Positions 44,252 to 53,626 of a stretch of 64,000 bases of DNA are shown piece after piece. Every line of letters begins with the position of its first letter. Positions within the stretch are counted from its first letter, which is position 1. Source of the stretch: Rhizobium sp. TH135. GTDB taxonomy: Bacteria; Pseudomonadota; Alphaproteobacteria; Rhizobiales; Rhizobiaceae. Location of the stretch: the NCBI RefSeq assembly GCF_002855515.1, contig NZ_PKRP01000007.1, positions 248,001 to 312,000 on the forward strand. The letters are read 5' to 3'. The position numbers and the translations under genes are program-made. The notes beneath the pieces were generated by a model. The model searched no databases and was not told the origin of the DNA. It saw nothing but the letters and a program-made list of their open reading frames with translations.

Positions 44252-46149
44252 AAGTCGAGAACGCTCCAGTCGATTCGAATGTCACGCACGACGATGGAGT
44301 TGAGGACGAAATCGCGTCGTATCTTGACCTGGAAAACCCCACGAGTTTCTTCTTGTTCGCCGGGGCTGGCTCCGGGAAAACCCGGTCACTCGTCAACGCG
44401 CTTCGGCACATCGCGACAAATTACCGAGATACGCTTCGCCTGCGGGCAAGGCATGTCGCGGTCATCACCTACACGAACGCCGCCTGCGACGAGATCACGC
44501 GTCGGATGGAATACGATCCGCTCTTCGTCGTCAAAACTATCCATAGTTTTGCGTGGTCGCAAATTCATTGGTACAACTCAGATATACGAGAATGGCTGCG
44601 CACCAATCTTCAAGCGGAAATTGCAGATTTGACGGCCGAAGAGGCCAAGGGCCGCGCCGGCACGAAGGCGTCCGCTGCGCGGCTAGCGTTGATTGAGTCG
44701 AAGCAGCGCCGTCTTGCCCGGCTCGATGAGATCAAGGCTTTCACATACAATCCCAATAGCGATAACCGTGAACGCAACGCTCTCAATCACATTGAAGTCA
44801 TCAAGATTTTCGCGACTTTCCTGCTTGAGAAGTCGCTGATGCAGCGCATGTTTGTCGAGAAATATCCATTCCTGCTGATCGACGAGAGTCAGGACACGAA
44901 CAAGACGCTGATCGACGCCCTCCTAACGGTTCAACAGGCGCACGCGAGCCGCTTCTGCTTGGGGCTCATCGGCGACACGATGCAGCGCATTTACCTGGAC
45001 GGCAAAGAGAAGATCGAAAGCGCGTTACCGCCGGGCTGGGCAATGCCCGAGAAGGTGCTGAATCATCGCTGTCCGAAGCGCATTGTGCGCCTTATCAACG
45101 CCATTAGATCGGGCGCAGACGATCAGGTTCAGGAGCCTCGGGACGACGCGATTGAAGGATGGGCGCGACTATTCGTCTTCCCTGTCGATACGCTGGACAA
45201 GCCCACGATGGAGGATGGGGTTCGCGCCTATATGGCCGCTCTCACCGATGATGCGGGTTGGAGTGACCGCGACCAGTGTAAGATTCTCACGCTTGAGCAC
45301 CACATGGCCGCGAAGCGAATGGGGTTTGAGCAACTATTTGAGGCGATTGCGCCGGTCGCGGCGTTCCGCACCGCGTTTCTCGATGGCAGTTTCGCGCCGA
45401 GCAGATTTTTTACGCACAGCATTCTTCCGCTGGTTACGGCAACGCAACGGGGCGATAAGTTCCTAGCGACTAAAATCATACGTGAGACATCGCCGCTGTT
45501 GAGCAAGGACAAGCTCAAAGGCTCGGAAAAGCCGATGGATCAACTGCGCACCGCACAGGCGGCAATCGATAGCCTTATGTCGCTCTGGGCAAACGGCGAG
45601 CCGACTTGCGGCGCCGTTCTGGAAAATGTTTCTAGCACCAATCTCTTTGTTGTGCCGGACGGCCTCAAAGCCGCCCTGGCCGCATCGAGCGCCGAGCCGG
45701 TCGTTTCCGAAGACGACGAAGAAGCTGATCCGGTCGGCGAGAATATCGCCGCGCTGCTGACCTTTCTGGATTGTCCGTTTTCGATGATCGCGCCCTATGC
45801 CTCTTACGTGGCGCACGAGGCCTCTTTTGATACCCATCAGGGGGTCAAGGGACTCGAATTTGATCGCGTCATGGTTCTTTTGGACGACGGCGACGCGCGC
45901 GGCTTTCTCTTCGGATACGACAAGCTTCTGGGAGCCAAAGCGCCGAGCGCGAGCGATTTAAAGAATGCGGAAGAGGGTAAGGACTCTTCCCTCGATCGCA
46001 CGCGACGGCTGTTTTACGTAACCTGCAGCCGAGCCAAGTCCAGCTTGGCACTCGTGGCGTATTCGACCGATCCCAGCGCAATGAAAGAACATGTGACCAA
46101 GTCTGGCCTTTTCAACGAGGATGAGGTCTATCTTGGTCTGCCGACATAG
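44248..46149 (+). CDS. UvrD/Rep-family superfamily 1 helicase (Gabija GajB-like)
   Basis: A 633-residue SF1A helicase: Walker A AGAGSGKTRS (residues 38-47), motif Ia VITYTNAACDEITRRM, motif II LLIDESQDT (Asp212, Glu213), motif III GLIGDTMQRIY, motif IV region LNHRCPKRIV, motif V THQGVKGLEFDRVMVLLDD and motif VI RRLFYVTCSRAK. It overlaps the OLD nuclease gene by four bases (ATGA), so the two are produced together. In Gabija the helicase-like GajB senses DNA ends and nucleotide pools. It is longer than GajB (about 494 residues). Confidence 0.88.
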   Translation: MKVENAPVDSNVTHDDGVEDEIASYLDLENPTSFFLFAGAGSGKTRSLVNALRHIATNYRDTLRLRARHVAVITYTNAACDEITRRMEYDPLFVVKTIHSFAWSQIHWYNSDIREWLRTNLQAEIADLTAEEAKGRAGTKASAARLALIESKQRRLARLDEIKAFTYNPNSDNRERNALNHIEVIKIFATFLLEKSLMQRMFVEKYPFLLIDESQDTNKTLIDALLTVQQAHASRFCLGLIGDTMQRIYLDGKEKIESALPPGWAMPEKVLNHRCPKRIVRLINAIRSGADDQVQEPRDDAIEGWARLFVFPVDTLDKPTMEDGVRAYMAALTDDAGWSDRDQCKILTLEHHMAAKRMGFEQLFEAIAPVAAFRTAFLDGSFAPSRFFTHSILPLVTATQRGDKFLATKIIRETSPLLSKDKLKGSEKPMDQLRTAQAAIDSLMSLWANGEPTCGAVLENVSSTNLFVVPDGLKAALAASSAEPVVSEDDEEADPVGENIAALLTFLDCPFSMIAPYASYVAHEASFDTHQGVKGLEFDRVMVLLDDGDARGFLFGYDKLLGAKAPSASDLKNAEEGKDSSLDRTRRLFYVTCSRAKSSLALVAYSTDPSAMKEHVTKSGLFNEDEVYLGLPT

Positions 46150-46502
46150 AGTGAGAAGGTCGAACGTCGCTCAATGGCTTGAGCAGGTACTACCCCAATC
46201 AAAAAGTTATGTGAGCTGGATGAACGGCAACTTTTGGGAGCGTGCGTCGGGGACCTTATCGGCTACAATGAAGGCGCGAAACGGAAACAATTTCCGCAAC
46301 GGGGCCGGAAGCGGACTGTCCGATGTTGGGGCGTCCAAGGGCTAAGCGGACGATGAAGGATCTGGTCACGTTGACCGAGTTCCGCCCCAACCCGGTCGTT
46401 GGCGATCGAATGCTATGGCGCAGCTTCGCGCCTTCACTTCGATATTTGGCAGCATGAAACAACACTGATAGTCGCTCGACTTGCGCACGCGCCGAGTGCA
46501 GT
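46150..46502. other. Intergenic region after the OLD-UvrD pair
   Basis: No gene is supported. It contains one copy of a short dispersed motif (GAAGGCGCGAA near 46269) and GC-rich sequence that looks like decayed DNA. It probably marks the right edge of the defence insertion. Confidence 0.4.
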
Positions 46503-46754
46503 TCAGTGGACTATTTCACAAGTGAGTTCGTTACCGAAACCGATGGTTCGCAGGTGATGAGCGATATGCAGGAGAAGGTAGTCGCGCTTGCCATAGCGCT
46601 CGCAGATCTCATTGACTTGTTCGCTGATGGCCCCCCTCAGCGTTTCAGGCACCTCGAACTCCACGATGACATGCGCTTCGCGACCAATCGCGTAAACTGG
46701 ACAACCTGTAGCCAAAAGCTCCTCTACGAAGGCAGGCATCTGATCCTCAGTCAT
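46503..46754 (-). CDS. Small hypothetical protein
   Basis: An 83-residue acidic open frame lying 12 bases after the GGDEF-EAL gene on the same strand. The predicted pattern is a helix, two strands (PVYAIGREAHVIVEFEVP) and another helix. No family is recognised. The ribosome-binding site is weak, so coupling to the upstream gene would be needed. It could be non-coding. Confidence 0.42.
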   Translation of the reverse strand: MTEDQMPAFVEELLATGCPVYAIGREAHVIVEFEVPETLRGAISEQVNEICERYGKRDYLLLHIAHHLRTIGFGNELTCEIVH

Positions 46755-46766
46755 GAATCATGGACC

Positions 46767-48521
46767 CTAGGACACGGCGGCAAACTTTGTTGTCAAGCCG
46801 TCAGCCGACCTAGCGGCCAGCTCGGTTATCGGTGATGGAATCCCGAAAAAGTACCCTTGTGCAATGTCACATCCGAGTGTTCTCAAAACTTCGAGCTGAT
46901 CGGCGTTTTCGACACCTTCTGCAACGACCTTGTGTCCAAGACCATGGGCCATTGCGATAACGGATGACACTATGATCCGGCTATCATGGCTGGTGGCGAT
47001 GTCCTGAACCAGTGAGCGGTCGATCTTCAGGAAATCGTAAGGGAGCTTGCAGAGCTGTGCCAAGTTCGAAAACCCGGTTCCGAAATCGTCGATAGCCACT
47101 TTGAACCCTGCGGCCCTTAGCGCCTCAAGATGCTGACGAGCCTTGTCAAGATCCAGCATCGCAACCGACTCAGTCACCTCCAACTCCAGATCGCTTGGCT
47201 TGATGCCACGAGACACAACATAGGAGGAGAGCTTCTCGGCGAAGTTTTCGTCTGCGAACTGGGTTGGGCATACATTAACAGCTACCCGTGCTGGCAATCC
47301 TGGGTTACTCAGTTCACCCACATCTTGCGCAACAATCGACATAACCTTGCGACCGATCCGCTCCAGTCCGTCACCAGCGGCGGCGACATCTAGAAAGCTG
47401 CCCGGATACAGCAGTCCCCGTGTGGGATGCGCCCATCTGACCAGAGCTTCATAGCTTTCGACTTCACCAGATTTGAGGTCGATTTTAGACTGGTAGTGAA
47501 CAACCATCTCGTCGTTGTCTATCGCATGGACGAAATCTCGCTCAAGCTCTGCACGGTCAATAGCCTTTTCGCGCATCAGGTCATCGAAGACTGCATAGGT
47601 TCCGCGTCCTCGGCTCTTGGCCTCGTACATTGCCATGTCGGCATTTTTCAGCGTGTCGGCACGAGATATGCCCTCGCCGAGTGCTGCAATACCCACGCTC
47701 GCACCAATCTGGATTCGCCTTTGGCCGATAAGGAACGGATCAGCCAAAGCATCGATCAGTTGTTGAGCAATTTGGTTGATCTCCTGTTGGCTATTTTCAC
47801 CCGTCACCAGGACAACAAATTCGTCCCCGGCGAAGCGAAAAAGGAGCCGGCACCCGGGCGATGCGACATCAACAGTATCTGGGGTGAGGCAAAGATTCAC
47901 ATTCTCGGCGGTAATCTGGAGACCATCGACCAGCATTCTGAAGGACGCCATCTGGAGCAGCTTGTCTCCTATCTGGTGGCCGTAGAGATCGTTGACCTGC
48001 TTGAAGCGGTCGAGGTCGATAAACAGGATATGCCCGGATAGCTTCTCGGGTCTCTCAAGGAGCTCGTTAAGCACCGCGCGATTGGGAAGACCTGTTATGC
48101 CGTCTTCGTAAGCCAGCGTATTGATTTTGGAGACATTGTCGTTGAGCCGCGCCACCATTTTTCGGAAGCTCTCAGCCAGGCCTCCGACTTCGCATCGGCA
48201 ATCCACCGTCACAACGGTTTCATAGTTGCCCGAAGCGATGGCTTCTGTGCTCGCCTTCAGGTTCTGAATCGGACGGGTCAACCGCCCGGTCATGTAGTAA
48301 GTGAAGCTAGAGGCGGCAGCAATCGAGGCCACGAGCTTGGCATACCCGACTGCGGTCAACGAGTGAGAAGTCTCAGCATCTTGGTATTCCAGAAGGTAGA
48401 ACACCAGTGCGGCAATCAGGGAGCTAAACACGCCGATCATTATGGTGAATCTAACACGCAGGCTATTCAGGCCATGCCCCAGGATTCGCCCTGTAATCAG
48501 TTCGGTGTCAACTTCCATCAC
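46767..48521 (-). CDS. Membrane GGDEF-EAL cyclic-di-GMP protein
   Basis: A 584-residue protein: two membrane helices (about residues 22-45 and 60-78), a HAMP-like linker (TGRLTRPIQNLKASTEAI), a GGDEF domain and an EAL domain. The GGDEF signature reads FAGDEF, an A-for-G change tolerated in some active enzymes. The EAL domain keeps YEALVRW, DDFGTGFSNL, KIDRSLV and AEGVE, so phosphodiesterase activity is likely. The short periplasmic loop gives little sensory capacity. It adjusts cyclic-di-GMP and hence motility or biofilm, and lies beside a chemoreceptor gene on the same strand. Confidence 0.88.
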   Translation of the reverse strand: MMEVDTELITGRILGHGLNSLRVRFTIMIGVFSSLIAALVFYLLEYQDAETSHSLTAVGYAKLVASIAAASSFTYYMTGRLTRPIQNLKASTEAIASGNYETVVTVDCRCEVGGLAESFRKMVARLNDNVSKINTLAYEDGITGLPNRAVLNELLERPEKLSGHILFIDLDRFKQVNDLYGHQIGDKLLQMASFRMLVDGLQITAENVNLCLTPDTVDVASPGCRLLFRFAGDEFVVLVTGENSQQEINQIAQQLIDALADPFLIGQRRIQIGASVGIAALGEGISRADTLKNADMAMYEAKSRGRGTYAVFDDLMREKAIDRAELERDFVHAIDNDEMVVHYQSKIDLKSGEVESYEALVRWAHPTRGLLYPGSFLDVAAAGDGLERIGRKVMSIVAQDVGELSNPGLPARVAVNVCPTQFADENFAEKLSSYVVSRGIKPSDLELEVTESVAMLDLDKARQHLEALRAAGFKVAIDDFGTGFSNLAQLCKLPYDFLKIDRSLVQDIATSHDSRIIVSSVIAMAHGLGHKVVAEGVENADQLEVLRTLGCDIAQGYFFGIPSPITELAARSADGLTTKFAAVS

Positions 48522-48596
48522 TGCACACTCTCCATGAATGGCTTGGCGGACCGATTTTGATCGGCCCGCCAGACTAAGTCTTACCCTTCCGGAAGC

Positions 48597-50507
48597 CTAG
48601 AAATCCTCCCACGCCTCGTTCTTTACTGCGGTATTGCCTCTGACGGCTGTGGCAACCCGATTAATCAGCCTACGGGCTGGCGATGAAACGGAGGCGTTCG
48701 CGGAGGCAACTTCAGAAGGCGCAGACCTGTTCTGCGAGTTGCCGATCTCGAAGCGACCAATGAGCTGAAAGAGTGCTTCTGCTTCCTTGGCGAGCGAGTG
48801 GCTGGCGGCGGTCGATTCCTCGACCATAGCCGCATTTTGCTGCGTACCCTGGTCCATCGTGTTGACTGCCGTATTGATCTCTTTCAGACCTGTCGCCTGC
48901 TCCTTGGCGCCCTCCACGATTGCGGTAACATTGATGCTGACCGCTTGGACCTGAGATACGATATGCTCAAGTGCCTTGCCTGTTTCTGTGACAAGATGAA
49001 CGCCGTTCTCCACCTGCTCGCCAGACTTCGAGATCAATGTCTTGATCTCCTTTGCCGCTGAGGCCGACCGTTGGGCCAGCTCGCGCACCTCTTGGGCAAC
49101 TACAGCAAAGCCCTTGCCAGCCTCTCCGGCACGTGCCGCTTCGACGCCCGCGTTGAGTGCTAGCAGGTTCGTCTGGAAGGCGATCTCATCGATGACACCG
49201 ATAATGCTTGAGATTTCGCGCGATGAGGATTCGATCTCTTGCATGGCATGAACTGCACGATTCACGATCTCCCCCGAGCGTTCGGCCGACTGGCGGGTTT
49301 CCTGAACCTGCTTGCCCGCTTCTTCGGCGCGTCGGCTGGAATCGGAGACGGTTGTCGTGATCTGCTCGAGCGCTGCTGCTGTTTCTTCTACAGATGCTGC
49401 TTGTTGTTCCGTGCGCTTCGATAGATCGTCGGCAGCCGCGCGGATCTGGTTGGATCCGGCAGCAATCGCCTGCGCATTCTGACCGACCCGGCGCATTGCA
49501 TCCTCCAGCTTAGCCACGGCTTCGTTGAAGTCGATGCGGACCTGGTCCAGTCGTTCGGCGAAGACGCTTTCGATCCGGTAGTTCAGCTTGCCGCTCGACA
49601 ACTCGTTCAGGGCGTGACCGATGCTCTCGACTGCAAAACGGACTTCCGCCGCTTCCTGAGCCTGTCTGCGTTCGCGTTCGATGCGTTCCTGCTCGCTGAG
49701 CGACCGGCTCGCTTCCGCTTCCTTTTCAAGACGAACGCGCTCTTGCGCATTGTCCCTGAAGATCGCAACTGTCGAGGCCATTTTTCCAATCTCGTCCTTG
49801 CGTCCTTCGCCGTAAATTTCGACCTGAAGGTTGCCGGCGGCGAGATCGGACATTGCTGCCGTGATGGAATTCACCGGTCGTATGACGCCCCGCAAGACGG
49901 TCCACGTCGAGAATACCGCTACGGCAGCACCAAGCGCCGATAGCGTTGTCATTACGGTTGTCAGCAAGGTTGTAAGTTGATTGCCCTTATCGAGGTCCTG
50001 CTTTGCCACCTCGATCTGCAGATCGATCAGCTTTGAGATGTCAGTGCCGAGGGGGTCAATCGTCGGATAGAGCTTCTGATCAGCGAAGTCCGAAACGGCG
50101 TTGCGATCGCCAGATGCAAGGATCTGCCGGAGGTTCTCTACACCTGCATTTGCTTGAGCACGTACTTCAGCGAAGTTGTCGGCGATTTGCTTCTCTTCAG
50201 CCGTCAGTGTCGTTGAAATATACTCATTCCAATGGGCCTCAATGGAAGCAAGAGCTCTGTCGACATTCGCCAAGCCATCCTTTGGAGACATTGCTCCCGC
50301 ACGGACCTTGTGCGCCGTGTCCACGATATCCACGGCGTAGCCGTCGCCGATCCGCTTGAGTTGCTCCATGGGCATGACCCGATCTAGCACGATCGAGTTG
50401 GCGATCTCCGCCTCTACCCTCATAGCGTAGAAACTGAACGCAGTGATCGCGATTAGTGCCGCGGTCAGCAGCGATATGCATGCAAGAAGTTTTACCCTAA
50501 TTGTCAT
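48597..50507 (-). CDS. Methyl-accepting chemotaxis protein with four-helix periplasmic domain
   Basis: A 636-residue chemoreceptor: membrane helix ([20 protein letters not shown]), a periplasmic four-helix bundle of about 160 residues (4HB_MCP type), second membrane helix ([20 protein letters not shown]), HAMP and a signalling domain with [19 protein letters not shown] and [16 protein letters not shown]. The protein ends in EAWEDF, close to the NWETF-type pentapeptide that tethers CheR and CheB, so it may be a high-abundance receptor. The ligand is unknown. The gene is followed after 75 bases by the GGDEF-EAL gene on the same strand. Confidence 0.88.
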   Translation of the reverse strand: MTIRVKLLACISLLTAALIAITAFSFYAMRVEAEIANSIVLDRVMPMEQLKRIGDGYAVDIVDTAHKVRAGAMSPKDGLANVDRALASIEAHWNEYISTTLTAEEKQIADNFAEVRAQANAGVENLRQILASGDRNAVSDFADQKLYPTIDPLGTDISKLIDLQIEVAKQDLDKGNQLTTLLTTVMTTLSALGAAVAVFSTWTVLRGVIRPVNSITAAMSDLAAGNLQVEIYGEGRKDEIGKMASTVAIFRDNAQERVRLEKEAEASRSLSEQERIERERRQAQEAAEVRFAVESIGHALNELSSGKLNYRIESVFAERLDQVRIDFNEAVAKLEDAMRRVGQNAQAIAAGSNQIRAAADDLSKRTEQQAASVEETAAALEQITTTVSDSSRRAEEAGKQVQETRQSAERSGEIVNRAVHAMQEIESSSREISSIIGVIDEIAFQTNLLALNAGVEAARAGEAGKGFAVVAQEVRELAQRSASAAKEIKTLISKSGEQVENGVHLVTETGKALEHIVSQVQAVSINVTAIVEGAKEQATGLKEINTAVNTMDQGTQQNAAMVEESTAASHSLAKEAEALFQLIGRFEIGNSQNRSAPSEVASANASVSSPARRLINRVATAVRGNTAVKNEAWEDF

Positions 50508-51001
50508 TGTGTCCCCTTCCCAAAACCTATCGAACGAGTGTGTGCCCCCTGGAAGGCTAAGCTTTTTATTTAAGCAGACGCTTATTTCTTATGCGTCCGG
50601 CAAGCTTTCGCGTCGCCTCTTTGGTCACTGGCTATGAAATCTAGGAGTCGAATCTTTACGATTAGCTAATGAATTAGCGAGTCGATGCAAAATTGTTGAG
50701 CAAATGCCTGCGGAAGGGTCAGCGATCTGACAGTGGTCGAGAAGCGGGTGATGATACAACATCCCGCCGCGCAGCCTAATCAGACGGCAGTGCGGGTGGG
50801 CCTACCTACTGGCGACCAGAGATGTCTGCTTCTGCTGTCTGGCACGCGTGGGTTTTTCGCTTATCTTATTGGTGTGACAAAAAGCCGAGAGCTTCCTTTC
50901 CCTCCTCACCTCAGATAGCGTCTGGATAACGTGAACGACCGCCGTGAAGGCGCGAAGCAGAAAAAGTTTCCGCACTTGTGCTGGTTGTCTTCCACTCAGC
51001 T
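50508..51001. other. Intergenic region between chemoreceptor and catR
   Basis: No gene is supported in these 494 bases. It contains a second copy of the short dispersed motif (GTGAAGGCGCGAAGC, 50944-50958), and an AT-rich stretch near 50640-50700 that could hold the chemoreceptor promoter. Confidence 0.45.
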
Positions 51002-51937
51002 TCAGAGCGATTGTGAGACCGTTACATTGTGCTCCAACCCAAGCCAGGGTGGGTTCTCCTGATACATCTCCTGGATCAGCCGCTTCACAAGCTCGATATG
51101 CGGTGAGCCGTCACCCGCACGGTGGCTGAGAACGATGGGCGATGTCGCTCTGTCGCCTGAGAGCAGACGGTAGTGGAGGTCGGATCTCAGCTTGCGCGCT
51201 GACGATGGAACGACACATAAGCCCGCTTCAGCCGCCACAAGGCCCAAGGCTGTCTGTATCTCGCTCACTTCGAGGATCTCGGCGGGACGGACATCACGAT
51301 CGAGCAAAACATTCAAGACCTGGTCGGCGAAACTTGGTCGGGGCTCGCGCGGGTAGACGATCAGCTTCTCGCCCGTCAGCGCCTCCGGAGGAAGCGGATC
51401 GTTTCGGGAGGCAAGCGGGGTACCCTCGGGGATGGCGACAGCCAGACGTTCCTCGCGCAGGACAGCGCTGACGATCATCGGATCATTGTGGCGCAGTCGC
51501 CCGAATCCGATATCGATCCGCCCCTCCTTCAGGGCTGGCAATTGATGCACCGACATCATCTCCAGAAGCTGGATATCGACATCTGGCGCCTGCTGTCTGA
51601 GTTTCCGCACGAGTGCGGGTAGTCCTCCATACAACGTGGATGCCACGAAGCCGATCGAAAGCACGCTGTTCTGGTTAAGGCCTACACGGCGTGTGGCTTC
51701 CTTCATTTGCTCGACGCGCCCGAGGATCTGGAGCGCCTGCTCGTAGAAGACGCGACCGGCCTCCGTCAGGCGGACCGGACGGCTAGAGCGGATGATGAGT
51801 TCTACGCCGAGTTCCTCTTCCAGCAACTGGATTTGCCGACTTAAAGGTGGCTGCGCGATGTGCAGCAGATCAGCGGCGCGTGTGAAATTGCGCTCTCTCG
51901 CGACCGCAACAAAATATCGAAGCTGTCTCAGATCCAT
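51002..51937 (-). CDS. catR: LysR-type regulator of the cat/ben genes (CatR/BenM-like)
   Basis: A 311-residue LysR protein. The helix-turn-helix is MDLRQLRYFVAVARERNFTRAA ... IAQPPLSRQIQLLEEELG; the effector domain carries the CatM/BenM-like LSIGFVASTLYGGLP and GRLRHNDPMI. It is divergent from catB, 153 bases away, with an ATAC-N7-GTAT site between them as used by CatM/BenM. It should activate the cluster in response to cis,cis-muconate, perhaps also benzoate, and repress itself. BenM is an equally good name. Confidence 0.88.
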   Translation of the reverse strand: MDLRQLRYFVAVARERNFTRAADLLHIAQPPLSRQIQLLEEELGVELIIRSSRPVRLTEAGRVFYEQALQILGRVEQMKEATRRVGLNQNSVLSIGFVASTLYGGLPALVRKLRQQAPDVDIQLLEMMSVHQLPALKEGRIDIGFGRLRHNDPMIVSAVLREERLAVAIPEGTPLASRNDPLPPEALTGEKLIVYPREPRPSFADQVLNVLLDRDVRPAEILEVSEIQTALGLVAAEAGLCVVPSSARKLRSDLHYRLLSGDRATSPIVLSHRAGDGSPHIELVKRLIQEMYQENPPWLGLEHNVTVSQSL

Positions 51938-52018
51938 TCACGCACCCACGCGTCATTGTCATAGTTTCAGCAGAATGCGCTAAAGCAGCGCGGAAAACCA
52001 GCAGGTAAATCAAACATC

Positions 52019-52033
52019 ATACCCTCAGGGTAT
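52019..52033. promoter_or_regulatory. CatR/BenM operator, ATAC-N7-GTAT
   Basis: ATACCCTCAGGGTAT is an exact ATAC-N7-GTAT dyad, with inner bases that extend the symmetry to ATACCC/GGGTAT. It lies 57 bases before catB and 81 bases before catR, in their divergent promoter. Confidence 0.85.
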
Positions 52034-52090
52034 CATGCGACACTAAAATGATCTTGGACGCGACACACGATCTTTTCCATCATCATCCCC

Positions 52091-53272
52091 ATGAACGCGA
52101 CCATTCACCCACGCCTTGAGGCGCTTGCCGCCACCCCGACCATCGAACGCATCGAAACGATGCTGGTCGACCTACCGACGATCCGGCCGCACAAGCTTTC
52201 GGTCGCGACGATGACCGGCCAGACTTTGATGCTGGTCCGGATCCACTCCAGCGACGGCATCGTCGGTATCGGCGAAGGCACGACGATCGGCGGCCTCGCC
52301 TATGGTGGCGAAAGCCCTGAGAGCATGAAGCTTTCCATTGATCGCTATTTTGCACCTGTCATGCTCGGCCAGGATGCCACGCGAATTCAGTCCCTGATGG
52401 CGCGCGTGGGCAAGATGGTGAAGGACAACCGCTTCGCCAAGAGTGCCGTCGAAACGGCCCTCCTCGACGCACAAGGCAAACGCGTCGGCGTGCCCGTCAG
52501 TGAACTTCTCGGCGGTCGCCGCCGGGATCGTTTGGCCGTAGCCTGGACGCTTGCCTCGGGGGACACCGCCCGCGACATCGACGAGGCCGAGCAGATGCTT
52601 TCGCTCCGCCGCCATTCGACCTTCAAGCTGAAAATCGGTCTGCGCTCCGTGCGCGAGGACGTCGCTCATGTTGCCGCCATCAAGCGCGCACTCGGCGATC
52701 GAGGCGCCGTCCGCGTCGATATCAACATGGCCTGGACGGAAACCGAGGCCAATCTCGGCATTGCGGCTCTTGCCGATGCCGGCTGCGAGCTCGTGGAGCA
52801 GCCGGTCAAGTCGACGGCAGCACTTGGCCGCCTCGTCCGCCGCTTCCCGATCGCTGTCATGGCAGATGAATCCCTGACCGGACCGGAGAGCGCATTCGAG
52901 ATTGCGCGCACCAACGGCGCCGATGTCTTTGCCGTAAAGGTCGAGCAAAGCGGCGGGCCATTCAACGCTCAACGCGTAGCCGCCATTGCTGATGCGGCCG
53001 GCATCGAACTTTACGGCGGCACCATGCTCGAGGGCGCAATCGGAACCGTCGTTTCTGCCCATGTCTTTACGACCTTTGCCGAGCTGCACTGGGGAACCGA
53101 GCTGTTCGGCCCACTGCTTCTGACCCAGGAAATCCTGGAGACGCCGCTCGACTACAGCAATTTCTCGCTGGCTGTCCCCACTGGTCCCGGGCTTGGCATC
53201 TCGCTCGACGAGGACAGGCTCAAGCGCTTCACCCGCGAGGGATCGCGACACGTGACCGCGGCGCAGGACTGA
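52091..53272 (+). CDS. catB: CatB, muconate cycloisomerase
   Basis: A 393-residue enolase-superfamily enzyme that converts cis,cis-muconate to muconolactone. It shows the capping-domain start (IERIETMLVDLPTIRPHKLS), the catalytic Lys in FKLKIGLRSV, metal ligands in RVDINMAW, VEQPVKS and MADESLTG, and the second Lys in DVFAVKVEQSGG. The ATG at 52091 has a weak ribosome-binding site; no better start is near. It is the first gene of catBCA-benABCD, 57 bases after the operator. Confidence 0.95.
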   Translation: MNATIHPRLEALAATPTIERIETMLVDLPTIRPHKLSVATMTGQTLMLVRIHSSDGIVGIGEGTTIGGLAYGGESPESMKLSIDRYFAPVMLGQDATRIQSLMARVGKMVKDNRFAKSAVETALLDAQGKRVGVPVSELLGGRRRDRLAVAWTLASGDTARDIDEAEQMLSLRRHSTFKLKIGLRSVREDVAHVAAIKRALGDRGAVRVDINMAWTETEANLGIAALADAGCELVEQPVKSTAALGRLVRRFPIAVMADESLTGPESAFEIARTNGADVFAVKVEQSGGPFNAQRVAAIADAAGIELYGGTMLEGAIGTVVSAHVFTTFAELHWGTELFGPLLLTQEILETPLDYSNFSLAVPTGPGLGISLDEDRLKRFTREGSRHVTAAQD

Positions 53273-53282
53273 GGACAAGACG

Positions 53283-53573
53283 ATGCTGTTTCACGTCCAA
53301 ATGACCGTAAACCTGCCGCATGATCTGCCTGCTGATCAAGCAACTGATATCTTGGCACGGGAAAAGGCCTATTCGCAGGCGCTGCAGACACAAGGCAAAT
53401 GGCGGCATATCTGGCGGATCGCCGGCCACTACGCAAACATCAGCATTTTCGATGTGGCCGACAACGACGAGCTGCATGCGCTGCTCTCCGGCCTTCCCCT
53501 TTTCAAATTCATGGACATCGAGGTGATGCCGCTCTTGCGCCATCCCTCGGCTGTTCGCGACGACGACCGCTGA
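53283..53573 (+). CDS. catC: CatC, muconolactone delta-isomerase
   Basis: A 96-residue cytoplasmic enzyme that converts muconolactone to 3-oxoadipate enol-lactone. MLFHVQMTVNLPHDLP and WRHIWRIAGHYANISIFDV are typical. GAGGACAAGAC lies before the ATG, ten bases after catB. The normal family length is about 96 residues. Confidence 0.96.
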   Translation: MLFHVQMTVNLPHDLPADQATDILAREKAYSQALQTQGKWRHIWRIAGHYANISIFDVADNDELHALLSGLPLFKFMDIEVMPLLRHPSAVRDDDR

Positions 53574-53626
53574 CGACAAGGCCAGAGAAATCTGGCTCAA
53601 TTCATCCCATGTGAGGAGGACATGAC

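Noticed and set aside
46121-46465. Small open frames after the helicase gene
   Set aside because: No family, no ribosome-binding site, and overlapping on both strands; treated as non-coding.
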